Positions 1-7,315 of a stretch of DNA of 40,274 nt are shown in pieces. Numbering within the stretch: the first letter of the stretch is position 1; the number at the start of each line of letters is the position of its first letter. Location: contig JASEGT010000014.1 of NCBI GenBank assembly GCA_030018005.1, forward strand, positions 1-40,274, in the 5' to 3' direction. The stretch is from Actinomycetota bacterium. GTDB lineage: Bacteria > Actinomycetota > Aquicultoria > Aquicultorales > Aquicultoraceae. The translations under genes were made by a program, and so were the position numbers. The notes beneath the pieces were generated by a model. It did no database searches. It was not told the DNA's origin and saw only the letters and a list, made by a program, of their open reading frames with translations.

Positions 1-352
1 ATTCGAGACGACCGTTACCTAAATCGGCAATACGTCAAATCTAGACCTTAGGGAATGACCGTTTCCTTAACATAAATATTGTTTTGAATTTGACAGTTAC
101 AAATGGGGTAATTAATAAATATGGCGGGCTTGCTCAGGCATTCGATGTCAGCGTGTGATCTATTTTGTCCTCGGGCACCAAGCCGGTTCGGGTTTCAAAC
201 TAAGCGAACGGAGGTGGCAGGGTTTTCCGCGGAAAGAACCTTATTTGCCTGTGTTTATTAGACAAACCGTATAGTTCGGTCTTTTAAGGAGCGGTAGCGT
301 AATTGAGGCGCGGGCCTCATATGCCCTTTTATTAAGCAGAAGGAGATGTAAG
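1..352. other. Leader/intergenic region before the SQR-like gene
   Basis: No convincing coding region is seen. The stretch holds a possible promoter (about 90-118), a perfect 12-bp palindrome TTTCCGCGGAAA at 224-235, and a short hairpin with arms TGAGGC (304-309) and GCCTCA (314-319) followed by a pyrimidine-rich run. The ribosome binding site AGAAGGAG sits just before the ATG at 353. If transcription starts near 125, the untranslated leader is over 200 nt, long enough to hold a regulatory RNA. I do not recognise a known riboswitch. Confidence 0.4.
90..118 (+). promoter_or_regulatory. Possible sigma-70-type promoter for the SQR-like gene
   Basis: A perfect TTGACA (90-95) is followed after 17 bp by TAATAA (113-118), a poor -10. 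The -35 is good and the surroundings are AT-rich, but the -10 matches consensus at only three positions, so this is tentative. Confidence 0.3.
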
Positions 353-1588
353 ATGGCAAAAAACATTCTGATTCTTGGAGGCGGCAACGGCGGAACGATG
401 ATCGCCAACAAACTCAGACATGAGCTCTCGACAGAGAATTGGAACATCACCGTTATCGACAGAGATAACCGGCATATTTATCAGCCGAGTATGCTGTTGG
501 TACCATTCGGCCTCGATGACGCTAAGAAAATCGTCAAGCCGAGAAACAAGTACATCAAGCCCGGTATTAATTTCGTAATGGACGAGATTACTAATATTGA
601 TACCGAGAACAAGAAAGTCTCGACAAAGAGCGGCACGGTCTTCGAATATGATTTTATGGTTATCAGCACGGGCTGCCACCCGGACCCGACTGAGGACGAA
701 GGCCTTGCTGAAGCGATGGGCAACGACGTCTTCACCTTCTATGACCTGGATAGCTCGATACAGCTGGGCAAAGCGCTCAAGGAATTCCAGGGCGGCAAGC
801 TTGTTATCGATATCTCGTCGCTGCCCATCAAGTGCCCGGTGGCACCGCTTGAGTTCGCGTTCCTGGCCGACTGGTATTTCAAGACTAGAAAGATGCGCGA
901 CAAAGTCGACATCCATTTCGTAACGCCTGGTCCAGGTGCATTTACTAAGCCGAAAGCAACGAAGGTGCTGACGAAGATAGCCGAGGAAAAGAACATCAAC
1001 ATTACGGCGAACTTCGGCCTCGGCTTGGCAAACGGCGAGGAAAAATGGATTGAAAACTTGCAGGCGAGCGAGCGAATCAATTACGACCTGCTCGTCTCCA
1101 TACCGACCACCATCGGAGACAAAGCCATCAGCGACTCCGGTATCGACGACGGTATGGGTTATGTACCGACAGACCATCACACCCTGAAGGCCAAGAAGCA
1201 TGACAACGTCTATGTTCTCGGTGACGCGACAAACGTCCCGACTTCGAAAGCGGGCTCGGTCGTCCACTACGAGGTAGACGTGGTCCTTTACAACATCCTC
1301 AGCGAGATATGCGGGGGTGAGGCGATGCCGATGTTCGACGGCCATGCGACCTGATTTATAGTTACCGGGGCTGGAAGCTCCGTACTAATCGACTTCAACT
1401 ACAAAGTCGAGCCGCAACACGGCAAATTCCCATACGCATGGGGTCCGATGCAGCTACTCAAAGATACCAGGGCAAACTGGTACGGCAAGAAGGCGTTTAG
1501 CTATCTCTACTGGACCGCCCTGCTCCCGGGACGTCACCTCGGCGAGTCGTCGATGCCGTTCTGCGGCAAGGACGTCGACCACGAATAG
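353..1588 (+). CDS. Sulfide:quinone oxidoreductase-like flavoprotein, candidate selenoprotein (TGA at codon 334)
   Basis: An FAD-dependent oxidoreductase of the SQR family, which oxidises sulfide to sulfane sulfur at a cysteine pair and passes electrons to quinone. The N-terminus has the FAD-binding GGGNGG motif (residues 9-14); VYVLGDAT (287-294) is the second FAD motif. Cys161 in PIKCPVAPLEF matches the middle redox cysteine. After DGHAT (329-333) the reading frame meets TGA (1352-1354) exactly where relatives have the third redox Cys (GHA-x-C-F-I). The same frame then stays open for 77 codons of family-like sequence (FIVTG, LIDFNY, LLPGR) to TAG at 1586-1588, giving 411 residues, normal for the family. 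A hairpin suited to a bacterial SECIS follows the TGA. The start has a good Shine-Dalgarno, AGAAGGAG. Selenocysteine at 334 is inference; the alternative is a nonsense mutation that would remove the last 77 residues. Confidence 0.8.
1361..1385 (+). promoter_or_regulatory. Candidate bacterial SECIS hairpin
   Basis: Seven nucleotides after the TGA begins a hairpin: CGGGGCU (1366-1372) pairs with AGCUCCG (1376-1382) with one G-U pair, closing a GGA loop (1373-1375). The lower stem extends to G1361-C1385 if U1362 and C1365 bulge out. The loop starts with two G residues about 19 nt after the UGA. This agrees with the known bacterial pattern: a short apical loop with G at its start, some 16-37 nt downstream, and a bulged base below it. 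Assignment depends on selenocysteine insertion being real here. Confidence 0.6.
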
Positions 1589-1635
1589 TAAGTAGAATGC
1601 CGCGAGCATGATGCCGCGTACGCAATGTTAAATTA

Positions 1636-1668
1636 GGATAAAGGTCGCGAGAGCGGCCTTTATCCTTT
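1636..1668 (+). terminator. Rho-independent terminator of the SQR-like gene
   Basis: A 13-bp stem (arms 1636-1648 and 1653-1665, one G-T pair) with a GAGA tetraloop is followed by TTT and a pyrimidine-rich tract. It lies about 50 bp after the TAG at 1586, not after the TGA at 1352. That fits the longer reading frame being the real gene. Confidence 0.85.
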
Positions 1669-1677
1669 CCCCTGTCT

Positions 1678-1706
1678 TTTTCATATGCATCGATTTCGCA
1701 TATAAT
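1678..1706 (+). promoter_or_regulatory. Promoter for the BPL_N-like gene
   Basis: A perfect TATAAT (1701-1706) is preceded after 17 bp by TTTTCA (1678-1683). It lies immediately after the preceding terminator and about 60 bp before the TTG start at 1769. Confidence 0.55.
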
Positions 1707-1768
1707 CGGAGCTGCAAGCCGATGATGGTGGGCGTTATCGTTGTTAGCCGAGAACCCGGAGGAGACCG

Positions 1769-3094
1769 TTGACAGATTCTTCGCACGACGACAAAACGAG
1801 AACAACAGATAGCGACGCTGCCGCTATAAACCAGCGGCAGAGCGCTAAAACAGCACTCTTCTGGGATGAATCGTTTCTCTGGGGACTTATCGCTTATGAA
1901 ACGTTGAGCGCGCTCGACGCCGATTTCGACCTTGTGACTGCCGCCGACATCAGGGAAGGCGCGCTCGACTCATATGACATACTGTTCGTTCCCGGTGGTT
2001 GGGCGAGCAATAAAATCAAAGCTCTTCGTACAGATGGTGTTGAGCGCATTCGCAGTTTTGTTGAGAATGGTGGTTCTTACCTGGGTTTCTGTGGTGGCGC
2101 CGGGCTGGCGCTCGCACATGAAAACGGGCTGGCGCTCGCACCCATCGGCAGAAAACCTACGCACATGCGCGTACCGAGCTTTAGCGGCAAAATCGAGCTT
2201 CGAGAGCTTGCGTCGAAGCACCCGATGTGGGACGGCATAGCTGAAGGAAGCTCTTTTTACGCCTGGTGGCCAGGGATGTTCTCGGTTCAGAAAACTGACG
2301 GTATCAAAATCCTCGCGCGCTATGGAGAGCCCGAAGAAGGATCATACGTAGCCGACCTGATGGTCGAGCCTTCCGTCGACTGGGATAGACATGAACACGA
2401 GTATCGCACCAACTTGGACCCGGCGCGCATTAAAAGCGAACCGGCGGTTATCGAGACGACCTACGGGGCCGGCAGAGTGCTCTTATCCTACCTCCACTTC
2501 GAGACGCCCGAGGACAGCTTGGGGCACAGAGTCCTCCTTAACATGCTCTCATATCTCGGGTCGGGCAAAAAACCCCTGTCAAAAGAGCACGCGCCGGACA
2601 GCCAAGCCAAAGCCACACCCTCGCCTATTGTCGGTGATAGCGCAAAAGCCGCCACTGCGACCCGAGCCCTGGAAGCTACCACCCTCGACCTAATAGATTT
2701 CGGCGAGGAGCTTGGTCTATGGTTTTGGAGAAAACCCTGGATTATCCAATGGCTGCGCGGTGTCAGGGGCATCGAATACTGCACGCTCTATATAATGCTA
2801 AGAACACTCTCTGGGTTGGTGTCGGAACAGGCGGACGACAATGTGCATCTTAGGAGTGCACTCGAAGAAGTTTACCCGCTAGTCATATCTTTCACAGACA
2901 ACGCCAAGAAGCTGCTCGAACTTGAAAAAAGAGCGATTGGGCAAGGATATATCACGCCGCTAAAAAGCGACGACCCCGAAATACAGGCCTTAAGGGAAAA
3001 GCTTTTCTCAAACGCGAAGAGCTTCGGTGGTTCCTTTAAAGACATCCTCGACAAAATAGATGCGTTGGTGCTCGTGCTTCTTCGAAGCCGATAA
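1769..3094 (+). CDS. BPL_N / class-I-amidotransferase-like protein with extra C-terminal domain
   Basis: Residues about 28-260 form a flavodoxin-like amidotransferase fold of the type called BPL_N (biotin-protein ligase N-terminal-like). It has the strand-turn FVPGGWAS (73-80) and a nucleophile-elbow motif GFCGGAG with Cys108. A variable Ser/Ala/Pro linker (about 265-295) leads to a helical C-terminal part of about 150 residues that I do not recognise. The start is TTG with the strong Shine-Dalgarno CGGAGGAGA. A 17-bp sequence is repeated at 2101-2117 and 2125-2141, encoding GLALA twice next to the nucleophile. The substrate is unknown. The gene is convergent with tusB, with only 3 bp between stop codons. 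Confidence 0.75.
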   Translation: MTDSSHDDKTRTTDSDAAAINQRQSAKTALFWDESFLWGLIAYETLSALDADFDLVTAADIREGALDSYDILFVPGGWASNKIKALRTDGVERIRSFVENGGSYLGFCGGAGLALAHENGLALAPIGRKPTHMRVPSFSGKIELRELASKHPMWDGIAEGSSFYAWWPGMFSVQKTDGIKILARYGEPEEGSYVADLMVEPSVDWDRHEHEYRTNLDPARIKSEPAVIETTYGAGRVLLSYLHFETPEDSLGHRVLLNMLSYLGSGKKPLSKEHAPDSQAKATPSPIVGDSAKAATATRALEATTLDLIDFGEELGLWFWRKPWIIQWLRGVRGIEYCTLYIMLRTLSGLVSEQADDNVHLRSALEEVYPLVISFTDNAKKLLELEKRAIGQGYITPLKSDDPEIQALREKLFSNAKSFGGSFKDILDKIDALVLVLLRSR

Positions 3095-3097
3095 AGC

Positions 3098-3391
3098 CTA
3101 AGTCCAAGTCGTCGGCTTATGCTCTTCGATAAGCTCGACAAATCCCGTGTAATCTACCTCTTTGATACCGGCAATGACATTCGTCACACCCCGCGCCAAA
3201 AGGTCTTCCTTCAAAGCATAAACGGTGAAGTCCTTCATGATGGACTCCATCTTTTTCTCGAGTGCAGTCCCCGCCATTGCGCCGTAGACCGCGTCCTCTA
3301 TGAGCAGAATCGGCGAGCCTTTCTTGGCGAATTTCACGCAGCTGTCCAGGCTGGTTGAAACATATGGCGACCTATTTACTAAATGAAGCAT
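3098..3391 (-). CDS. tusB: Sulfurtransferase complex subunit TusB/DsrH family
   Basis: A 97-residue DsrH/TusB-like protein, third gene of a DsrEFH-type set that relays sulfane sulfur as a persulfide. It opens with MLHLVNRSP, typical of the family, and has SLDSC with Cys18, matching the conserved cysteine of DsrH. The ATG is preceded by GAGGAGG. It follows tusC with a 44-bp gap. No DsrC/TusE acceptor or DsrAB is visible in the window, so the acceptor protein must be elsewhere. The name follows fold and order; whether it works in tRNA thiolation or sulfur oxidation cannot be told here. Confidence 0.85.
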   Translation of the reverse strand: MLHLVNRSPYVSTSLDSCVKFAKKGSPILLIEDAVYGAMAGTALEKKMESIMKDFTVYALKEDLLARGVTNVIAGIKEVDYTGFVELIEEHKPTTWT

Positions 3392-3435
3392 CGTGCCTCC
3401 TCATCTCCGACTAAAATTAACACTAACAACTATCA

Positions 3436-3801
3436 CTAAAACGGTAATACCACGTCTTGCTCTTCCATAAGCTTGGTTATGGTCTCCGTGTCGACCACTT
3501 CGGCCCCGACAATCAAATCATCTGCGGTCAAGCCCCTGGCCTCCATTGATTCCTTGTCCACATACAGCTTCTCGATATCATACATTTCAAGCACTCTAAA
3601 TGTCGGCGAGAAGTCCTTGATGCCTGCCGCAGAGGTATCCATTCCCTTCTTTATCGAATATACGCCGTCGTCGACGAATATTATCGTGATATCCTGCTCG
3701 TACGCGCCCATAATCAATACCGACTCGAGGCCTTCAAATGAATATATCGTCCCGTATGGTGCTTTACGCATCATAATCATTATCTTACTAATATCGCTCA
3801 T
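3436..3801 (-). CDS. tusC: Sulfurtransferase complex subunit TusC/DsrF family
   Basis: A 121-residue DsrE-superfamily protein with the DsrF pattern: IMIMMRKAPYG near the N-terminus, then a middle segment ITIIFVDDGVY. I choose the ATG at 3801 because AAAGGTGG lies 8 nt upstream; a GTG at 3813 overlaps that site and is unlikely to be the start. It sits 20 bp after tusD and 44 bp before tusB, clearly one transcript. No cysteine is present, as in other DsrF/TusC subunits, which are thought to be structural. Confidence 0.85.
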   Translation of the reverse strand: MSDISKIMIMMRKAPYGTIYSFEGLESVLIMGAYEQDITIIFVDDGVYSIKKGMDTSAAGIKDFSPTFRVLEMYDIEKLYVDKESMEARGLTADDLIVGAEVVDTETITKLMEEQDVVLPF

Positions 3802-3821
3802 GAGGTTATCCACCTTTCTTT

Positions 3822-4181
3822 TTAAGATGCTCCGAACGTTACAAACCGGTCAGCATTAATAGCCATTTCGGTCAACTGACCGAGACCCGAGATTCTAAAC
3901 CCAGGCGCCAGCACATCGTCATTGATACCCCTGCGCTTCGCAGCGGCAATGCAGACTACCAGGTCGACGCCTTTTTCACCTATCTCAGACCATCTCTTAA
4001 CAATGTTACGGTCATCCTGCTGCGGGTCGGTCAATTTCGTGGAATTGATAACTCCGTCGTGATAAAAGAAGACGCCTACGATTTCGTGCCCTTTTTCCAT
4101 AGCGGCTTTCACGAACTGATAGGCGCTGTCGGAAGACTCGTGTTGATACGGACCCTCTTGAACCATAACGCCGAACTTCAT
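3822..4181 (-). CDS. tusD: Sulfurtransferase complex subunit TusD/DsrE family
   Basis: A 119-residue DsrE/TusD homologue and first gene of the operon. The catalytic cysteine is Cys77 in LVVCIAAAKRRG, matching the persulfide-carrying cysteine of DsrE. Start choice: GGAAGGAG lies 8 nt before the ATG at 4181 but only 2 nt before the ATG at 4187, so MKFGVMVQ is preferred over MSMKFG. The order D-C-B equals dsrE-dsrF-dsrH. A promoter with a CsoR/CstR-like operator lies about 95 bp upstream, suggesting induction by reactive sulfur species or metal. Confidence 0.88.
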   Translation of the reverse strand: MKFGVMVQEGPYQHESSDSAYQFVKAAMEKGHEIVGVFFYHDGVINSTKLTDPQQDDRNIVKRWSEIGEKGVDLVVCIAAAKRRGINDDVLAPGFRISGLGQLTEMAINADRFVTFGAS

Positions 4182-4274
4182 ACTCATCGCTCCTTCCAAA
4201 TGGTTAAATCTACGATGTTGCCAAGACAGGGCCGCCTGTTGGGCCGGTAATTCGATTATGCAAAAACTAAACTA

Positions 4275-4303
4275 ATGATATACCCCGTAGGGTATCGTGT
4301 CAA
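4275..4303 (-). promoter_or_regulatory. Promoter of the tusDCB operon
   Basis: On the reverse strand a perfect TTGACA (4303-4298) is followed after exactly 17 bp by TATCAT (4280-4275), five of six matches to the -10 consensus. The 17-bp spacer is almost entirely occupied by the palindrome listed next, so a bound repressor would block RNA polymerase. Confidence 0.8.
4280..4295. promoter_or_regulatory. CsoR/CstR-like operator inside the tusDCB promoter
   Basis: Perfect inverted repeat ATACCC-CGTA-GGGTAT. Operators of the CsoR/RcnR repressor family (copper-sensing CsoR, persulfide-sensing CstR) are AT-flanked GC tracts of this shape; that resemblance is from general knowledge. With sulfurtransferase genes downstream, a persulfide-sensing CstR-type repressor is the more attractive guess. 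No such repressor gene lies in the window. Confidence 0.6.
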
Positions 4304-4704
4304 TAGCTTATACCGCGCTAAGCTGCTCTACTTCTAATTATACCCGTACTGCCATAGCCCATAGCTATCTAGGCGCAGGCTAAAACACTATACGTTATCA
4401 TACTATTTTACTATATATATTATCCCAAGAACGTTAACGATGATGCTCTCGCTTCACTTGCTCTCCTGCGCCGATACCTACTCACACGCAAGGCTCCCGA
4501 TATCTCTAGTTAAGCAAGCAAGCGAAGTTTTTGCAACCGCAGGAGGTGGGCGCGGGCTTGCAACAGCCCGGAGTCTGCGAGGCACATCATTATTTCGATG
4601 GTGCTGGTCTTCCGGCCCAGTGCCGCGCTTTTCGATGCTCAAGGTCGGCAGTCGTCCGCCGATAATTTCAAATAGATGGCACGCTTGTAGTTTGGGAGGC
4701 TACT
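4304..4704. other. Intergenic region with structured leader before the two-CW gene
   Basis: No credible gene is seen. An AT-rich stretch (4380-4430) could hold a promoter. From 4553 to 4664 several stems can form: CGGGCT/AGCCCG (4553-4558, 4565-4570); GGTGCTGG/CCAGTGCC (4600-4607, 4617-4624), followed by GCGCTTTT; and TCGGC/GCCGA near 4645-4664. The second stem competes with pairing of 4582-4588 to 4597-4604, as in an attenuator. No known riboswitch is recognised. Confidence 0.35.
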
Positions 4705-4902
4705 GTGAACTGTTGGGAATACATGAAATGCGGCCGTGACAAGACTAATGATTGCCCCGCCTACCCATTACACGGGCATATTTGCTGGTTGGTAGCCGGC
4801 ACGATGTGCGGCGGCATTGTGCAAGGCACCTATGCGCAAAAGGTCGAAAGCTGCATAGAATGTGATTTTTATAAGGCGGCCAAAAACCTTCAGAAGAAGT
4901 AA
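4705..4902 (+). CDS. Small cysteine-rich two-CW domain protein
   Basis: A 65-residue protein with the paired NCWE/CW signature: MNCWEYMKCG at the start and ICWLV in the middle, plus seven cysteines (3, 9, 17, 27, 35, 50, 53). The last two form a CxxC-like pair, CIEC. This matches small proteins named two-CW domain proteins, of unknown function, probably binding metal or an Fe-S cluster. The start is GTG with GGGAGG 5 nt upstream. It stands alone between a structured leader and the reverse-strand pit gene. Confidence 0.75.
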   Translation: MNCWEYMKCGRDKTNDCPAYPLHGHICWLVAGTMCGGIVQGTYAQKVESCIECDFYKAAKNLQKK

Positions 4903-5044
4903 TGAGCCTCTCTCCCAAGCGAAGACTCCAGGTAGGCCACGAGTTGCGCAAAGAGCGCCCGTTCCCTCGGTCGCAATGCCGAAAAGCGTCGATACCACCC
5001 TGGGCGAAATCTTGCTCGCCTGCATAAAGCCGGGTACTTGACCA

Positions 5045-6037
5045 CTAGAGCCAGCGCATGGCAATTATCGTTAGGGCCGCTATCGACGCCGACGCCGGTA
5101 TAGTAAAGACCCATGCCCATACGATACGCGAGGCCAGTGGCCACCTGACCGCCGTAAATCTTTTTGTGGATCCTACACCGACGATAGAGCCGGTAATCGT
5201 GTGGGTGGTGGAGACAGGGACTCCCAATGACGATGCGAAGAAGAGTGTGATGGCGCCCGAGGTTTCGGCGATGAAACCTCCGACCGGCTTCAATTTGGTA
5301 AGCTTAGAACCCATTGTCTTAACGATCCTAAAGCCGCCCATGAGAGTTCCGACGCCCATGGTAGTGTACGATATTAGCACTACCCAGTACGGGATAGCGA
5401 AAGAACCTTCGATATAGCCGGCCGAATAAAGAAGAGCGCTTATGATACCGACTGTTTTTTGCGCATCGTTGCCGCCGTGCCCCAGACTATAAGCCGCGGC
5501 TGAAAAGAGCTGGGCTTTGCGAAAAAACTTGTTGCCCTTTTCAGCATCTATATTCTTCAGCAATGAAAAGAGCACGTTCGAAAAGATTACCGCCAGAATA
5601 AAGCCGAACATCGGTGATAGGACGATGAACATCACGGTCTTGCTTATCCCCGAGTAAACCAGTGCTGAGGGGCCTATCTTTACCATAGCCGCGCCGATGA
5701 GAGCGCCGATGAGAGCGTGGGAAGAACTCGAAGGAATCCCCTTCCACCAGGTAATAAGACCCCAGATAATGGCACCTATCAGAGCGCTGGCTATGATTGA
5801 ATTGTCGATGACATCGGGCATGACAATCCCTTTGCCGACCGTCTTGGCAACGTGAAGGCCAAATATGAACAGCGCTGCAAAATTGAAGAATGCGGCCCAT
5901 ACTACCGCATGGCGAGGGGTCAGCACCCTAGTAGCTACCACGGTGGCGATAGAGTTCGCGGCATCGTGGAAACCGTTAATGAAATCAAAAACCAGGGCCA
6001 CAGCAATTATAAGGATTACTATTTCCAGGTTAGGCAT
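5045..6037 (-). CDS. pit: Inorganic phosphate transporter, PiT family
   Basis: A 330-residue integral membrane protein of the PiT family, which imports phosphate (or metal-phosphate) with a cation. Both family signature repeats are visible: GFHDAANSIATVVATRVL near residues 22-39, and a C-terminal copy PVSTTHTITGSIVGVG. SSSSHALIGALIGAA lies between. Several hydrophobic segments alternate with charged loops such as KNIDAEKGNKFFRKAQ. The ATG overlaps the end of the upstream DUF47 gene by 8 bp, so the two are translationally coupled. The length is at the short end of the family but both repeats are present. Confidence 0.92.
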   Translation of the reverse strand: MPNLEIVILIIAVALVFDFINGFHDAANSIATVVATRVLTPRHAVVWAAFFNFAALFIFGLHVAKTVGKGIVMPDVIDNSIIASALIGAIIWGLITWWKGIPSSSSHALIGALIGAAMVKIGPSALVYSGISKTVMFIVLSPMFGFILAVIFSNVLFSLLKNIDAEKGNKFFRKAQLFSAAAYSLGHGGNDAQKTVGIISALLYSAGYIEGSFAIPYWVVLISYTTMGVGTLMGGFRIVKTMGSKLTKLKPVGGFIAETSGAITLFFASSLGVPVSTTHTITGSIVGVGSTKRFTAVRWPLASRIVWAWVFTIPASASIAALTIIAMRWL

Positions 6038-6647
6038 GTTTAAGGATAATTCCTTCGATTGTCAGGGCAGCTTCGCGGCAGAAATCGACAGCATCTTCCA
6101 GGTCTTCGTAGATGTCTTTCCATTTTATGACTTCCATAACATCGGTGCCGTTAGCAAAGAGCTCGGCTATGCCCTTTCTGTAAATCTTATCCGCCGCTTG
6201 CTCGCTCTTTTTAATCTTATCCATAAGCTCGTAATTGCACTGCATCTTCTTTAGGCTGCTCGTAAGCCCGGATAACAGTTTTGTCGAAACCATAAGCTCC
6301 TCTGTCAAGCCGATAGCCGCTTTAGTGATCGACTTGACATTATAGAGAGTGATTTTCTCCGCTATCGAGTCTATCGAATCTAAAATCGAGTCGATGGTGC
6401 TCTTTAGCTCATGAATATCCTCCGAGTCAAACGGCGTTACAAAGGTTTTGGCGAGTTTATGAGATATTTCAGCAACGATAGCATCACCCTTATGCTCGAG
6501 TTCGGTTATCGCCTTCGAGTTTTCGGCTGCTTTCTCTGGATTTTCGAAGCTGTCGTTCAATAGAGCAGCGGCTTCGATGAGGTTGTCCGCCGCTTTGGCG
6601 AAGAGCTTGAAGTAGATATCGTTTTTGGGTATCAGATTTAGTTTCAT
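6030..6647 (-). CDS. DUF47 family PhoU-like phosphate transport accessory protein
   Basis: A 205-residue, highly helical protein of the DUF47/PhoU-like family, starting MKLNLIPKND with family-typical FFKLFAKAADNL-type helices. The hallmark ExxGD segment ITELEHKGDAIVAEI is at about 48-62. These proteins are usually encoded just before a PiT transporter and are thought to modulate it. Here the stop overlaps the pit start. No strong Shine-Dalgarno is visible before the ATG at 6647, but the start fits homologues as I know them. Confidence 0.88.
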   Translation of the reverse strand: MKLNLIPKNDIYFKLFAKAADNLIEAAALLNDSFENPEKAAENSKAITELEHKGDAIVAEISHKLAKTFVTPFDSEDIHELKSTIDSILDSIDSIAEKITLYNVKSITKAAIGLTEELMVSTKLLSGLTSSLKKMQCNYELMDKIKKSEQAADKIYRKGIAELFANGTDVMEVIKWKDIYEDLEDAVDFCREAALTIEGIILKHA

Positions 6648-7315
6648 ACCGTTTTAAAACTAACATACAAGTCCTAGAGGAACAAGGCATACGGCTCAAA
6701 AAGAAGTCGCCAGTTATTGCGGCTGCCGTTCCATCAGCACCTTTAATAATGTCTTACGTATAATTACTTATAGACCATGCATCAGTTTTATCTCGGTCTT
6801 CAAAATCTTGGTATTTATTACCACTCTGTTCCACTTTGGTCGTTTCGCCAAAGCTACTCAGCCGGTCTCCCACAGCAAATAGTCATATTTGCGTTACCTG
6901 GAATCTGAAGTAACAGCTAAACGGCTTGATGGCTGTCGGAAACCCTGAAAAAGCGTAGGTGCACGTTTAGAAGTTATTACCTTTGCTGCGAAGATATGGT
7001 TGTCCTAGCATGTAGGAATATACCCGAGGACGATCAGCCGCAAGGACAAAGACAGATCAGTTGTACAATACCTTCAGCTTGCCCACAACGAGAGAAACCA
7101 AAAAGCCAAGCCCAAGCTAATGGAGTTTTCACAATTTTGGATGAGGCTCGGGTTGTCGAGATCCAAGGTTGGAGGCTGGCCTAGTGTCTGCAAAGACTGG
7201 TGTCCGCACAAATGGTTTTAACAACACTAATTTGCTTGTTGCTTCTTACAATTCTTCTTGCACCTTAGCTCAGGTAGGCGTTTAAGCCACAGCTTTGCGA
7301 TATTCATCTAAGTAT
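6648..7315. other. Gene-poor stretch, nothing recognised
   Basis: I see no convincing gene, tRNA or insertion sequence on either strand. A 62-codon frame at 6996-7184 (+) lacks a Shine-Dalgarno and looks like chance. Base composition is more AT-rich than the flanking phosphate operon and continues into the accessory stretch to the right. Confidence 0.5.

Noticed and set aside
332-1345. Long reverse-strand open frame opposite the SQR-like gene
   Set aside because: It mirrors the forward gene's codon pattern, has no ribosome site and gives no family-like sequence.
4440-4739. 99-codon forward frame over the two-CW leader
   Set aside because: It lacks a Shine-Dalgarno, has no family-like content and overlaps the structured leader and the real gene start.
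6996-7184. 62-codon forward frame in the gene-poor stretch
   Set aside because: No ribosome site, no promoter and random-looking composition.
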